The notes under the pieces are model-generated. The model had not been told where the DNA came from, made no database searches, and was given only the letters and a program-made list of their open reading frames with translations. Shown here in pieces: positions 20,607 through 28,402 of a stretch of 64,000 nt of DNA; position 1 is the first letter of the stretch; the number at the start of each line of letters is the position of its first letter. The position numbers and the translations under genes are program-made. The stretch comes from Ewingella americana ATCC 33852 (GTDB lineage Bacteria; Pseudomonadota; Gammaproteobacteria; Enterobacterales; Enterobacteriaceae). The stretch lies in contig NZ_JMPJ01000033.1 of assembly GCF_000735345.1 (NCBI RefSeq), positions 62,001-126,000 on the forward strand, given 5' to 3'.

Positions 20607-20765
20607 GATAATAAGACGCTGACTTACAAGGCGAAAAAACTAATAAATTATTTCACAATCGCTCATTAGAGGTTTTTATAAAAAAATAACTTTAGAGTGG
20701 GCAAGCGCATCCGAACAATAATAAAAAGCGTGTTCATGGATGCCCAAAATAAAGGATCTACAATT
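20607..20765 (+). promoter_or_regulatory. promoter and cold-shock-type leader of the csp gene
   Basis: A -10 hexamer GATAAT (20607-20612) predicts a start near 20619. The transcript would then begin almost exactly at TGACTTACAAG (20620-20630), which matches 8 of 11 bases of the cspA cold box TGACGTACAGA as I recall it. The resulting leader of about 147 bases is close to that of known cold-shock mRNAs. A stem (20698-20701 and 20708-20712 with 20738-20746) ends five bases before the AAGGAT ribosome site. The -35 element is poor. Confidence 0.55.
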
Positions 20766-20978
20766 ATGATGTTAAAAATGGGTTTAGTTAAATGGTACAA
20801 CCAAGCCAAAGGCTACGGTTTCATTTGCCCTCTCGACGGCTCGTCTGAAATTTATGTTCAGCGCGCTTCCATTGCCAACACGGGCAATAAATCTTTGAAT
20901 GCGGGCCAGCGCGTAGAGTTCACCACCTACCGCAGCGTTGCTCACGGTCCGGCTGCTGCCGATGTGATCGCTTTCTAA
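20766..20978 (+). CDS. cold-shock-domain protein, divergent (Csp-like)
   Basis: A 70-residue single-domain protein of the cold-shock (OB-fold) family. GLVKWYNQAKGYGFICP carries an intact RNP1 motif (KGYGFI). RNP2, usually VFVHFSAI, reads IYVQRASI, so the second aromatic and the histidine are replaced. GQRVEFTTYRSVAHGPAAADV matches the usual C-terminal half. It may therefore bind nucleic acid weakly or with altered preference; that is inference. AAGGAT lies eight bases before the ATG at 20766. E. coli has no csp gene between lpxK and ycaQ. Confidence 0.85.
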   Translation: MMLKMGLVKWYNQAKGYGFICPLDGSSEIYVQRASIANTGNKSLNAGQRVEFTTYRSVAHGPAAADVIAF

Positions 20979-20995
20979 GTTTGAGCTGTACCCCA

Positions 20996-21025
20996 GACCT
21001 TGGCGCGTAAATTTACGCCCAGGTC
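20996..21025 (+). terminator. stem-loop after the csp-like gene
   Basis: GACCT, GG and GCGTAAA pair with TTTACGC, CC and AGGTC. The hairpin is strong, but only AAAATG follows, so factor-independent termination is doubtful. It could instead protect the short mRNA's 3' end. Confidence 0.5.
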
Positions 21026-21035
21026 AAAATGTGTT

Positions 21036-21072
21036 ATCGGTATCTGTAATGCTTTCATCAACGGATACCGAT
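21036..21072 (+). promoter_or_regulatory. hairpin covering the ycaQ ribosome-binding site
   Basis: ATCGGTATC (21036-21044) is perfectly complementary to GATACCGAT (21064-21072), with an extra T-G pair and a loop of 18-19 bases. The only Shine-Dalgarno-like sequence for ycaQ, GGAT at 21063-21066, lies in the 3' arm, and the arm ends directly at the ATG at 21073. In RNA this would hide the start. Confidence 0.6.
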
Positions 21073-22302
21073 ATGTCTTACCCGGTTATTTCTCTCTCTG
21101 CCGCTCGCACCTTGCACCTCGCTGCTCAACAACTCCAACACCCACTCAAGCGCAAACCTCAACGTGAAGACCTTTTGTCAGCCATTACCCAAATGGGATT
21201 GCTGCAAATAGACACCATTAGCGTGGTCGCGCGCAGCCCTTATTTAGTGCTTTTCAGCCGTCTGGGACATTATCCGCAGGAGTGGCTGGAAGACGCGCTG
21301 GCGTCGGGAAAACTGTTTGAGTATTGGGCACACGAAGCCTGTTTTATCCCCATCGAAGACTATTCATTGCTGCGCCACCGCATGCTTGCGCCGGAGAATA
21401 TGGGCTGGAAATACTCCGCCGAGTGGGTGGAAAAGCATCAAGAAGACATTGACGGCATTCTCAGTCATATTGCGGAAAACGGCCCGGTGCGCTCGGCAGA
21501 TTTCGCCGGAGAGAAGCGTTCCGCCACCGGCTGGTGGGACTGGAAACCGCATAAACGGCATCTGGAAACGCTGTTTACGGCGGGCAAGCTGATGGTGGTG
21601 GAGCGCCGCAGTTTCCATCGAGTTTACGACCTCACCGAGCGAGTGATGCCCGACTGGGATGACCTCACGCAGGCTCTATCACAGCAGGATGCCGAAGAGG
21701 TCATGCTGCGCCGCTCGGCGCAAAGTCTGGGGCTATTCAAACCCGAGTGGCTGGCAGATTACTATCGCCTGAAGCGCATTAAAGCGCAGGAGGTGATATC
21801 TCGCTGGTTGGCAAGCGGCGAGGTTAGGGCGGTCAACGTGAAGGGGCTGGATGGCCTGTTTTACGTGCATCAGAGTCAGTATCCTCTGCTGGAACAGGCG
21901 ATTAGCGGCAAAATTAGCTCGACGGTCACCGCGCTGCTTTCACCTTTCGATCCGGTAGTGTGGGACAGAAAACGCGCCCTGGCGCTGTTCAATTTCGACT
22001 ACCGTCTGGAATGTTATACCCCGGAGCCTAAGCGCCAATACGGCTATTTCACATTACCTATTTTGAATCGCGGGGAGCTGATTGGGCGCGTGGATGCCAA
22101 GATGCATCGCAAAGATAAAGCCTTTGAAGTCAAAACTCTGCACCTTGAGAATGGCACTAAACTGCCGCCAAGACGCATCAAAGACATTACCGACGCTGTC
22201 AGCCGTTTTGCCTTGTGGCACGGTGCTGAACAGGTGCAGATAGGGAAGGTGCCGGAGGAGCTACAACTGCATTGGGGGGCGGGCTGGTCCCTGCTCAAAT
22301 AA
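21073..22302 (+). CDS. ycaQ: YcaQ, DNA interstrand cross-link glycosylase
   Basis: A 409-residue winged-helix (HTH_42) DNA glycosylase. E. coli YcaQ unhooks alkylation-derived interstrand cross-links and excises N7-alkylated purines. It is related to the AlkZ self-resistance glycosylases of Streptomyces. The catalytic motif LLQIDTI (Q-x-D) and VVARSPYLVLFSRLG are conserved, as is LSPFDPVVWDRKRA. In-frame GTG and ATG codons lie upstream (21031, 21049), but homology (MSYPVISLSAAR) puts the start at 21073. Its ribosome site is buried in a predicted hairpin. The gene appears to be transcribed alone. Confidence 0.93.
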   Translation: MSYPVISLSAARTLHLAAQQLQHPLKRKPQREDLLSAITQMGLLQIDTISVVARSPYLVLFSRLGHYPQEWLEDALASGKLFEYWAHEACFIPIEDYSLLRHRMLAPENMGWKYSAEWVEKHQEDIDGILSHIAENGPVRSADFAGEKRSATGWWDWKPHKRHLETLFTAGKLMVVERRSFHRVYDLTERVMPDWDDLTQALSQQDAEEVMLRRSAQSLGLFKPEWLADYYRLKRIKAQEVISRWLASGEVRAVNVKGLDGLFYVHQSQYPLLEQAISGKISSTVTALLSPFDPVVWDRKRALALFNFDYRLECYTPEPKRQYGYFTLPILNRGELIGRVDAKMHRKDKAFEVKTLHLENGTKLPPRRIKDITDAVSRFALWHGAEQVQIGKVPEELQLHWGAGWSLLK

Positions 22303-22307
22303 ACAAT

Positions 22308-22331
22308 CGGCTGCCATGGGCAGCCGTTTTT
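22308..22331 (+). terminator. terminator after ycaQ
   Basis: CGGCTGCC pairs with GGCAGCCG around ATG and is followed by five T residues. On the minus strand the same hairpin is followed by a weaker ATTGTTTATTT, so it could also end a short minus-strand transcript from the small locus at 22358-22408. Confidence 0.88.
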
Positions 22332-22357
22332 CGCAGGGTGAGAATGTCAAAACAGCC

Positions 22358-22408
22358 TTAGTTGCTGTAGTTGGCAAACATCGCGATGATTTTGTGGATC
22401 AGTTTCAT
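22358..22408 (-). CDS. candidate 16-residue small protein (unrecognised)
   Basis: On the minus strand an ATG opens MKLIHKIIAMFANYSN and a stop. The peptide is basic at the N terminus with regularly spaced I/L/M/F residues, so it could form a short amphipathic, membrane-associating helix. From memory it resembles the first 16 residues of E. coli AzuC (about 7 identities: M1, K2, L3, M10, F11, N13, Y14), encoded by a CRP-controlled dual-function RNA. The synteny is different, so orthology is not claimed. A perfect CRP palindrome lies 34 bases upstream. The Shine-Dalgarno is weak (GAGC). A hairpin at 22308-22326 could end the transcript. Confidence 0.4.
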   Translation of the reverse strand: MKLIHKIIAMFANYSN

Positions 22409-22434
22409 TTCAGTGCTCGTCAGTAGAAATTTAA

Positions 22435-22450
22435 TGTGACTTGTGTCACA
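22435..22450. promoter_or_regulatory. perfect CRP-binding palindrome
   Basis: TGTGACTTGTGTCACA matches TGTGA-N6-TCACA at every defined position. It lies between the minus-strand small ORF and plus-strand ycaR-kdsB. For the small ORF the site is too close (34.5 bases upstream of its ATG) for classical activation at -41.5 or -61.5, so repression fits better there. Activation towards ycaR is possible, but no good -10 is visible at the right distance. Confidence 0.75.
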
Positions 22451-22660
22451 AAAAAATACTACGCCGACCTCGGGCTTTTATCAATCTCTGTTTCGGCCTT
22501 TCGGCGATTTTACCCTGCTTTGCAGCCTATATTGCGCATGTCAGATTAACCTTGGCGGGAGGGTTATGGTATTCTTTGCCACCATAGCGCTTTGTCAAAA
22601 CACGCATTGTTGCAGTTGCTTGGCCCTCAAGCGTGCAATTTAAATGCTCCGGGAGAATGT

Positions 22661-22843
22661 ATGGATCATCGTTTACTCGAAATTGTTGCTTGCCCAGTCT
22701 GTACCGGTAAGCTTTATTTCAATAAAGAGTCGCAAGAATTAATTTGTAAAGTGGACGGCTTGGCTTATCCGGTGCGCGACGGCATTCCGGTATTGTTGGA
22801 AACTGAAGCCCGTGCGCTTTCTGCTGACGAGACGCATCCATGA
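22661..22843 (+). CDS. ycaR: YcaR, Trm112-like small protein
   Basis: A 60-residue UPF0434/Trm112-family protein, starting [14 protein letters not shown] with Cys11 and Cys14 and a later Cys in ELICKVDG, ending in [12 protein letters not shown]. Trm112 relatives are zinc-ribbon partners of methyltransferases in eukaryotes; the bacterial role is not established. The start at 22661 matches E. coli and follows GGGAGAA. Its stop overlaps the kdsB start by four bases, an arrangement kept across enterobacteria. Confidence 0.92.
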   Translation: MDHRLLEIVACPVCTGKLYFNKESQELICKVDGLAYPVRDGIPVLLETEARALSADETHP

Positions 22844-23589
22844 GTTTTATTGCCATCATTCCTGCCCGCTTTGCTTCCAGCCGCCTGCCGGGGAAACCTT
22901 TGGCGGATATCGGCGGTAAGCCAATGGTCGTCCATGTGATGGAACGCGCGAAAGAGTCCGGCGCCGATCGCGTTATCGTCGCTACCGACCATCCTGATGT
23001 GTTTGCTGCGGTACAAGCAGCGGGTGGCGAAGTCTGTATGACCCGCGCTGATCACCAGTCTGGCACGGAACGTCTGGCCGAAGTCATTGAGCTGTACGGC
23101 TTTTCTGATGAAGATATTATCGTCAACGTGCAGGGCGATGAGCCTCTGGTGCCGCCGGTCATTATCAAGCAAGTTGCGGAAAACCTTGCCTCCTGTGAAG
23201 CGGGCATGGCGACGCTGGCGGTGCCGATTGAAACGGCCGAAGAGGCATTCAACCCTAATGCGGTGAAAGTGGTGATGGACGCCAAAGGCTACGCGCTCTA
23301 TTTCTCACGGGCGACCATTCCTTGGGAGCGCGAGCGTTTCGCGAAATCCAAAGAGACCGTCGGCGACACCTTCCTGCGCCACATTGGCATTTATGCTTAT
23401 CGCGCAGGTTTTATTCGCCGTTATGTCAACTGGGCGCCAAGCCCGCTTGAGCATATTGAGCTGTTGGAGCAACTTCGCGTACTGTGGTACGGCGAGAAAA
23501 TCCACGTCGCGGTGGCGAAAGAAGTGCCTTCCGTTGGCGTCGACACGCCGGAAGATTTGCAGCGCGTGCGTGAGTTGTTGGCGCACTAA
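22840..23589 (+). CDS. kdsB: KdsB, CMP-Kdo synthetase
   Basis: A 249-residue cytidylyltransferase (3-deoxy-manno-octulosonate cytidylyltransferase) that activates Kdo with CTP for attachment to lipid A. The nucleotide-binding start [24 protein letters not shown] and the HIGIYAYR segment are typical. It is translationally coupled to ycaR. Together with the nearby msbA-lpxK pair it makes this a cluster for inner lipopolysaccharide synthesis. Confidence 0.98.
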   Translation: MSFIAIIPARFASSRLPGKPLADIGGKPMVVHVMERAKESGADRVIVATDHPDVFAAVQAAGGEVCMTRADHQSGTERLAEVIELYGFSDEDIIVNVQGDEPLVPPVIIKQVAENLASCEAGMATLAVPIETAEEAFNPNAVKVVMDAKGYALYFSRATIPWERERFAKSKETVGDTFLRHIGIYAYRAGFIRRYVNWAPSPLEHIELLEQLRVLWYGEKIHVAVAKEVPSVGVDTPEDLQRVRELLAH

Positions 23590-23631
23590 TCAGCTTCCCC
23601 TCGGCTTCGCGCCTTGCAAAGCTATACTGAT

Positions 23632-23659
23632 ACGGAATGTCATTGGCATTCCGTTTTTT
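23632..23659 (+). terminator. terminator after kdsB
   Basis: ACGGAATG pairs with CATTCCGT around TCATTGG and is followed by six T residues. Confidence 0.92.
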
Positions 23660-23748
23660 ATTCTGCGACTTTCATTGATCTGCCGCCGAGAAATCGTCGG
23701 AAAATGCTTTCATCATAAACCTCATCACTTCTTCACTGTGTAACCGTC

Positions 23749-24642
23749 ATGGAACAGCTGAAAGCCGAACTGAGTATTGTGCTGGGTGAGCGCCTGTCTC
23801 GCCTTGAATGCGTGAGCGAACAACCTTATGCCCATCTGTATGCGATTTACGATGAGCAGGGGCACGCCGTGCCGTTAATGGCGAAAAGCTATGTTTGCGC
23901 AGGCATTGCCAGCCAAGAGGCCTATAAATTGTCGATGCTGGCGCGCGAGGGCGTGGTGCGCGTGCCGACGGTATTTGGTCTGGTTACCACCAGCCAATCG
24001 CCTTTCAAGGAAGTCTTGCTGATTGAGCGCCTGCGCGGCGTTTCTGCCGAAGCCCCGACCCGCACGCCACAGCGCGGGGAGACGCTGATAGAACAGATTA
24101 TTGAGGGGTTGCTGGCGTGGCACAGAATAGACAGCCACGGCCACGTGGGCACGGTGGACAGCACGCAGGAGAATAAGTGGCCGCTGTGGTATCAGCAGCG
24201 AGTCGAGGCGCTTTGGGCCTCGGTCAGCCATTTGCAGTCAGCGCAACTGACGCAGGAAGATCGCACCTTACTGTTCCGCTCTCGCGCCAGCTTACCCAGC
24301 CTGTTTGCTGATTTTAATGACAATTCCGTGCTGCTTCACGGCAATCTTTCACTGCGCAGTCTGCTAAAAGACCCGCGCAGTGACCAGCTGCTGGCGATGA
24401 TCAACCCCGGCACGCTGCTGTGGGGGCCGAGGGAGTTCGAGTTGTTCCGCCTGTGGGAGAAAGGGATGAGCGAGCAGCTGCTATTTCGCTATTTACAGCG
24501 CGCGCCGGTCTCAGAAAGCTTCCTTACCCGACGCGGTTTATATCTTCTGTGGGAGTCTGTCTCCCATCTGCTGCATACCGGCAAACTGGATCGCCCGGCG
24601 TTTGAGCAGGCCAAACGCCAACTGCTTCCGTGGCTTAACTAA
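23749..24642 (+). CDS. ycbJ: YcbJ, phosphotransferase-fold protein of unknown function
   Basis: A 297-residue protein of the same length as E. coli YcbJ and alignable throughout (LLAWHRIDSHGHVG, LLHGNLSLRSLLKD, QRAPVSESF). The layout, with an N-terminal lobe, a central HGN (in place of HGD) catalytic-loop-like motif and helical C terminus, resembles the aminoglycoside phosphotransferase/choline kinase superfamily. The Asp to Asn change in that loop makes normal kinase activity uncertain. The substrate is unknown. It ends two bases before the convergent elyC with no terminator visible between them. Confidence 0.88.
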   Translation: MEQLKAELSIVLGERLSRLECVSEQPYAHLYAIYDEQGHAVPLMAKSYVCAGIASQEAYKLSMLAREGVVRVPTVFGLVTTSQSPFKEVLLIERLRGVSAEAPTRTPQRGETLIEQIIEGLLAWHRIDSHGHVGTVDSTQENKWPLWYQQRVEALWASVSHLQSAQLTQEDRTLLFRSRASLPSLFADFNDNSVLLHGNLSLRSLLKDPRSDQLLAMINPGTLLWGPREFELFRLWEKGMSEQLLFRYLQRAPVSESFLTRRGLYLLWESVSHLLHTGKLDRPAFEQAKRQLLPWLN

Positions 24643-24644
24643 GC

Positions 24645-25415
24645 TCAGTCGCTGCTGCCGCCAATTCGTTGCCAGATGCGCCCCATGCTTTCATACCAAA
24701 CACGCTCGCTATGGCCTAAGTAGATCGAGCTGGGCAATATTTTCTCCCACGGATTCAACGGCGAGTCGATAGCCAGCTGATTGGCCGGAGCAGGGATAGG
24801 GTGTAGCCCCTGTTGCTGGAAGAAAATCAGGGCGCGCGGCAGGTGGTTGGCAGAGGTCACCAGCGCCATTGGCTGCTCTCCAATGTGTATTTTCACCTGC
24901 TCGGCTTCTTCGTGAGTATCACGCGGGGTGTCGAGCATGATGATATCGCTCTGCGGCACGCCAAGGCTGACAGCCACTTTCGCCGCCACTTCTGCCGTAC
25001 TCACCGGGTTGCCAATGGCTCTTCCGCCGGTAAAAATCATCTTCGACCCCGGATTCTCCCGATAAATGCGTATCCCTTCGGTTACACGCGGCAGACTGTT
25101 ATTGATCAAATTGGAACTGGGTGCCCAGTCTGGGTTATAAGTGTACCCGCCACCGAGCACCACCACATATTTTAGCGGCTGCGCGCTATTGGCACGGTAA
25201 GTGGGATAGCTGGACTCCAGCGGACGCAGCAATGTATCAGCGACAGGTTGCAAGCTTAATAAGGCCAGAACGAGCCAACTCAGTAAAAAGCAGACTTTCC
25301 CGGCTTTCTGCCATCGCGTAAACCACAGTAAAACCAGCGCTACGGCCATGATCAATAATATAAAGGGAAGCGGAAGCAGCAGGCCGCCGATGGCTTTTTT
25401 GAGGATAAATGGCAT
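24645..25415 (-). CDS. elyC: ElyC, envelope biogenesis factor (DUF218)
   Basis: A 256-residue inner-membrane protein with two N-terminal membrane segments (about residues 10-30 and 40-58), followed by a DUF218 domain (YVVVLGGGYTYNP, IFTGGRAIGN, LVTSANHLPRA, PAPANQLAID). E. coli ElyC (YcbC) is needed for peptidoglycan integrity and lipid-carrier handling at low temperature. The exact biochemical reaction is not established. Its 5' end faces cmoM divergently across about 170 bases. Confidence 0.93.
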   Translation of the reverse strand: MPFILKKAIGGLLLPLPFILLIMAVALVLLWFTRWQKAGKVCFLLSWLVLALLSLQPVADTLLRPLESSYPTYRANSAQPLKYVVVLGGGYTYNPDWAPSSNLINNSLPRVTEGIRIYRENPGSKMIFTGGRAIGNPVSTAEVAAKVAVSLGVPQSDIIMLDTPRDTHEEAEQVKIHIGEQPMALVTSANHLPRALIFFQQQGLHPIPAPANQLAIDSPLNPWEKILPSSIYLGHSERVWYESMGRIWQRIGGSSD

Positions 25416-25588
25416 CGAAAATAGGTCCTTTTGAGCGAAAAAACGACATCCAGGCGCGAATCCACATTGGGATGATTTATTCTACGTCAGCCTGTGCCAA
25501 AATAGCAGGCGCGGCCGTCCCGCAATGCCAACTATTTCGGTTATGATTTCATTCAACAAAATGCGCTATCAGGAACAGGTATCATTTC

Positions 25589-26374
25589 ATGCAGGATCGT
25601 AATTTCGACGATATCGCCGAAAAGTTCTCACGCAATATTTACGGTACGACCAAAGGCCGTATTCGTCAGGCCGTGCTGGGACAAGATCTTCGCGAACTGA
25701 TCGCCACGCTGCCGCAGAGGCCGCTGCGCATTTTGGATGCGGGTGGTGGTGAAGGGCAGATGGCGTGCGAACTCGCCGCTTTAGGACATCAGGTCTTGTT
25801 GTGCGATCTCTCTGGTGAGATGATCCGCCGCGCCAAAGCGGCCGCCGAGGAAAAAGGTGTGAGCGACAACATGCAATTTGTACAATGTCCCGCTCAGAAC
25901 GTCGCTCAGCATTTGGAACAGCCTGTTGATCTGATATTGTTTCACGCGGTGATCGAATGGCTGGCAGAACCTCAAGAGGCTTTGCAGGCATTAACCGATT
26001 GTTTGGCGCCGGGTGGTGCCTTGTCGCTAATGTTTTACAATATCCATGGTCTGGTGATGCGTCACATGATCTTGGGTAACTTCGGTCACGTCGAAGCAGG
26101 CGTGCCAAAAATTAAAAAAAGCTCGCTGTTGCCGGATCATCCTCTGGAACCTCAACAAGTTTATGCATGGCTTGAAGAGCTGGGGATGACTATTGCTGGC
26201 AAAACCGGTGTTCGCGTTTTCCATGATTACTTGCGTAACCGGCAACAACATAAACAGGATTTCGACGAGCTTCTGGCGCTGGAACAGCGTTATTGCCGAC
26301 AGGAACCTTTTGTTAGTTTGGGACGTTACATCCACGTGATGGCGCACAAACCCAATCTGAAGGACGAATCATGA
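25589..26374 (+). CDS. cmoM: CmoM (SmtA), tRNA carboxymethyluridine methyltransferase
   Basis: A 261-residue SAM-dependent methyltransferase that converts 5-carboxymethoxyuridine at the tRNA wobble position to its methyl ester. The SAM-binding motif [10 protein letters not shown] starts near residue 49, and [12 protein letters not shown] and LFHAVIEW follow. Length equals the E. coli protein. It starts the cmoM-mukF-mukE-mukB operon and overlaps mukF by four bases. The association of a tRNA enzyme with the condensin genes is conserved but unexplained. Confidence 0.96.
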   Translation: MQDRNFDDIAEKFSRNIYGTTKGRIRQAVLGQDLRELIATLPQRPLRILDAGGGEGQMACELAALGHQVLLCDLSGEMIRRAKAAAEEKGVSDNMQFVQCPAQNVAQHLEQPVDLILFHAVIEWLAEPQEALQALTDCLAPGGALSLMFYNIHGLVMRHMILGNFGHVEAGVPKIKKSSLLPDHPLEPQQVYAWLEELGMTIAGKTGVRVFHDYLRNRQQHKQDFDELLALEQRYCRQEPFVSLGRYIHVMAHKPNLKDES

Positions 26375-27693
26375 GTGAATTTTCCCAGACTGTACCCGAA
26401 CTGGTCGCCTGGGCGCGCAAAAATGACTTCTCCATTTCTCTGCCTACCGAACGTCTGGCCTTTCTGCTGGCAATTGCTACGCTGAACGGCGAGCGTCTGG
26501 ACGGTGAAATGAGCGAGGGTGAGCTGGTCGATGCATTTCGCCACGTAAGCAAAGGCTTCGAGCAAACCCATGAAACGGTCACCGTGCGCGCCAACAACGC
26601 CATTAATGACATGGTGCGTCAGCGTTTACTCAATCGTTTTGTCAGTGAACTGGCTGACGGCAATGCCATTTATCGTTTAACGCCGCTGGGCATTGGCATC
26701 ACCGACTACTATATCCGTCAACGTGAATTCTCGACGCTGCGCCTCTCCATGCAGCTGTCCATCGTGGCCCAAGAGCTTAAGCGCGCCGCGGATGCCGCCG
26801 AAGAGGGCGGTGATGAGTTTCATTGGCACCGCAACGTTTTCGCGCCGCTGAAATATTCCGTGGCGGAGATTTTTGACAGCATCGACATGACGCAGCGCAT
26901 CATGGACGAGCAGCAGCAGGGCGTGAAAGACGATATCGCCGCGCTGTTAAACAAAGATTGGCGTGCGGCCATTTCCAGCTGTGAAATGCTGCTATCTGAA
27001 ACTTCAGGTACGCTGCGTGAGTTGCAAGATACGCTGGAAGCCGCGGGTGACCTGTTGCAGGCGCATTTACTGCGGATTCAGGATTCGACCATGGGCGAAA
27101 GCGAGCTGAGCTTCGTCGATAAGTTAGTCTTTGATTTACAAAGCAAGTTAGACCGTATCACCAGCTGGGGCCAGCAAGCGATTGACCTGTGGATCGGTTA
27201 TGATCGCCATGTTCACAAATTTATCCGTACCGCGATCGACATGGATAAAAACCGCGTCTTTGCTCAGCGCCTGCGTCAGTCCGTCCAAAATTACTTCGAC
27301 AACCCTTGGACCTTAACCTTTGCGAATGCAGAGCGTTTACTGGATATGCGTGATGAAGAGCTGGCGCTGCGCAGTGAAGAGGTGACCGGTGAACTTCCGC
27401 CGGACCTGGAATATGAAGAATTTAGTGAAATCCGTGAGCAGCTTGCCGCAATGATTGAGCAAGCGCTGCAAGTGTATCAACAACAGAAGACGCCGCTCAA
27501 TCTGGGCACCGTGATGCGCGATTACCTTGAACAGTACCCGCGCGCGCGGCATTTTGACGTAGCGCGAATTGTGGTCGACCAGGCTGTACGCCTTGGTGTG
27601 GCTGAAGCAGATTTTTCAGGGTTGCCAGCCGAATGGCAGGCAATCAATGATTTCGGAGCCAAGGTGCAGGCCCATGTCATCGACAAATATTGA
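26371..27693 (+). CDS. mukF: MukF, kleisin subunit of the MukBEF condensin
   Basis: A 440-residue kleisin that bridges the MukB heads and recruits MukE. It has an N-terminal winged-helix dimerisation domain (about residues 1-120), a helical middle (120-300) and a C-terminal winged helix that caps a MukB head (from about 340). The sequence matches E. coli MukF from [18 protein letters not shown] onward. It overlaps cmoM by four bases and mukE by twenty, so expression of the complex is tightly coupled. Confidence 0.98.
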   Translation: MSEFSQTVPELVAWARKNDFSISLPTERLAFLLAIATLNGERLDGEMSEGELVDAFRHVSKGFEQTHETVTVRANNAINDMVRQRLLNRFVSELADGNAIYRLTPLGIGITDYYIRQREFSTLRLSMQLSIVAQELKRAADAAEEGGDEFHWHRNVFAPLKYSVAEIFDSIDMTQRIMDEQQQGVKDDIAALLNKDWRAAISSCEMLLSETSGTLRELQDTLEAAGDLLQAHLLRIQDSTMGESELSFVDKLVFDLQSKLDRITSWGQQAIDLWIGYDRHVHKFIRTAIDMDKNRVFAQRLRQSVQNYFDNPWTLTFANAERLLDMRDEELALRSEEVTGELPPDLEYEEFSEIREQLAAMIEQALQVYQQQKTPLNLGTVMRDYLEQYPRARHFDVARIVVDQAVRLGVAEADFSGLPAEWQAINDFGAKVQAHVIDKY

Positions 27694-28402
27694 ACACATA
27701 ATGCCAGCTAAGCTGGCGCAAGCGTTGGCAAATTCCGTATTTCCTGCTCTGGACAGTCAGCTGCGTTCTGGCCGTCACATTGGCATTGACGAATTGGATA
27801 ACCACGCTTTCCTGATGGACTATCAGGAAGAACTCGAGCTGTTTTACAGTCGCTACAGCGTTGAATTGATCCGCGCGCCGGAAGGTTTCTTCTACCTGCG
27901 CCCGCGTTCTACCACGCTTATCCCGCGTTCGGTGCTTTCCGAGCTGGACATGATGGTAGGGAAAATCCTCTGCTATCTGTACCTCAGCCCTGAGCGTCTG
28001 GCGCATGAAGGCATTTTCACCCAGCAGGAACTGTATGATGAGCTGCTCAGCCTTGCCGATGAAAGCAAGCTGCTGAAATACGTCAATCAGCGTTCTACCG
28101 GCTCTGACCTTGACCGCCAGAAGCTGCAAGAGAAGGTCAGAACCTCGCTGAACCGCCTGCGCCGCTTGGGCATGGTGTGGTTTATGGGTGCCGACAGCAG
28201 TAAATTCCGCATTACCGAAGCCGTGTTCCGCTTCGGGGCAGATGTACGCAGTGGCGATGACGCCCGCGAAGCGCAGTTGCGAATGATCCGCGACGGTGAA
28301 GCAATGCCAATTGAAAGCGCGTTATCGCTGAATGACGAAAACGAAGACAGCGAATCGCCAACCGAACAAGGGCATGACAGCGCAGAGGACGAACAGGAAT
28401 GA
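27674..28402 (+). CDS. mukE: MukE, condensin accessory subunit
   Basis: A 242-residue winged-helix protein that binds as dimers to the MukF linker and regulates DNA engagement by MukB. The frame is open upstream to 27569, but [20 protein letters not shown] at 27674 matches the E. coli start. The start lies inside the end of mukF. The C-terminal tail from about residue 215 is acidic and slightly longer than in E. coli ([13 protein letters not shown] onward). It overlaps mukB by four bases. Confidence 0.97.
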   Translation: MSSTNIEHIMPAKLAQALANSVFPALDSQLRSGRHIGIDELDNHAFLMDYQEELELFYSRYSVELIRAPEGFFYLRPRSTTLIPRSVLSELDMMVGKILCYLYLSPERLAHEGIFTQQELYDELLSLADESKLLKYVNQRSTGSDLDRQKLQEKVRTSLNRLRRLGMVWFMGADSSKFRITEAVFRFGADVRSGDDAREAQLRMIRDGEAMPIESALSLNDENEDSESPTEQGHDSAEDEQE

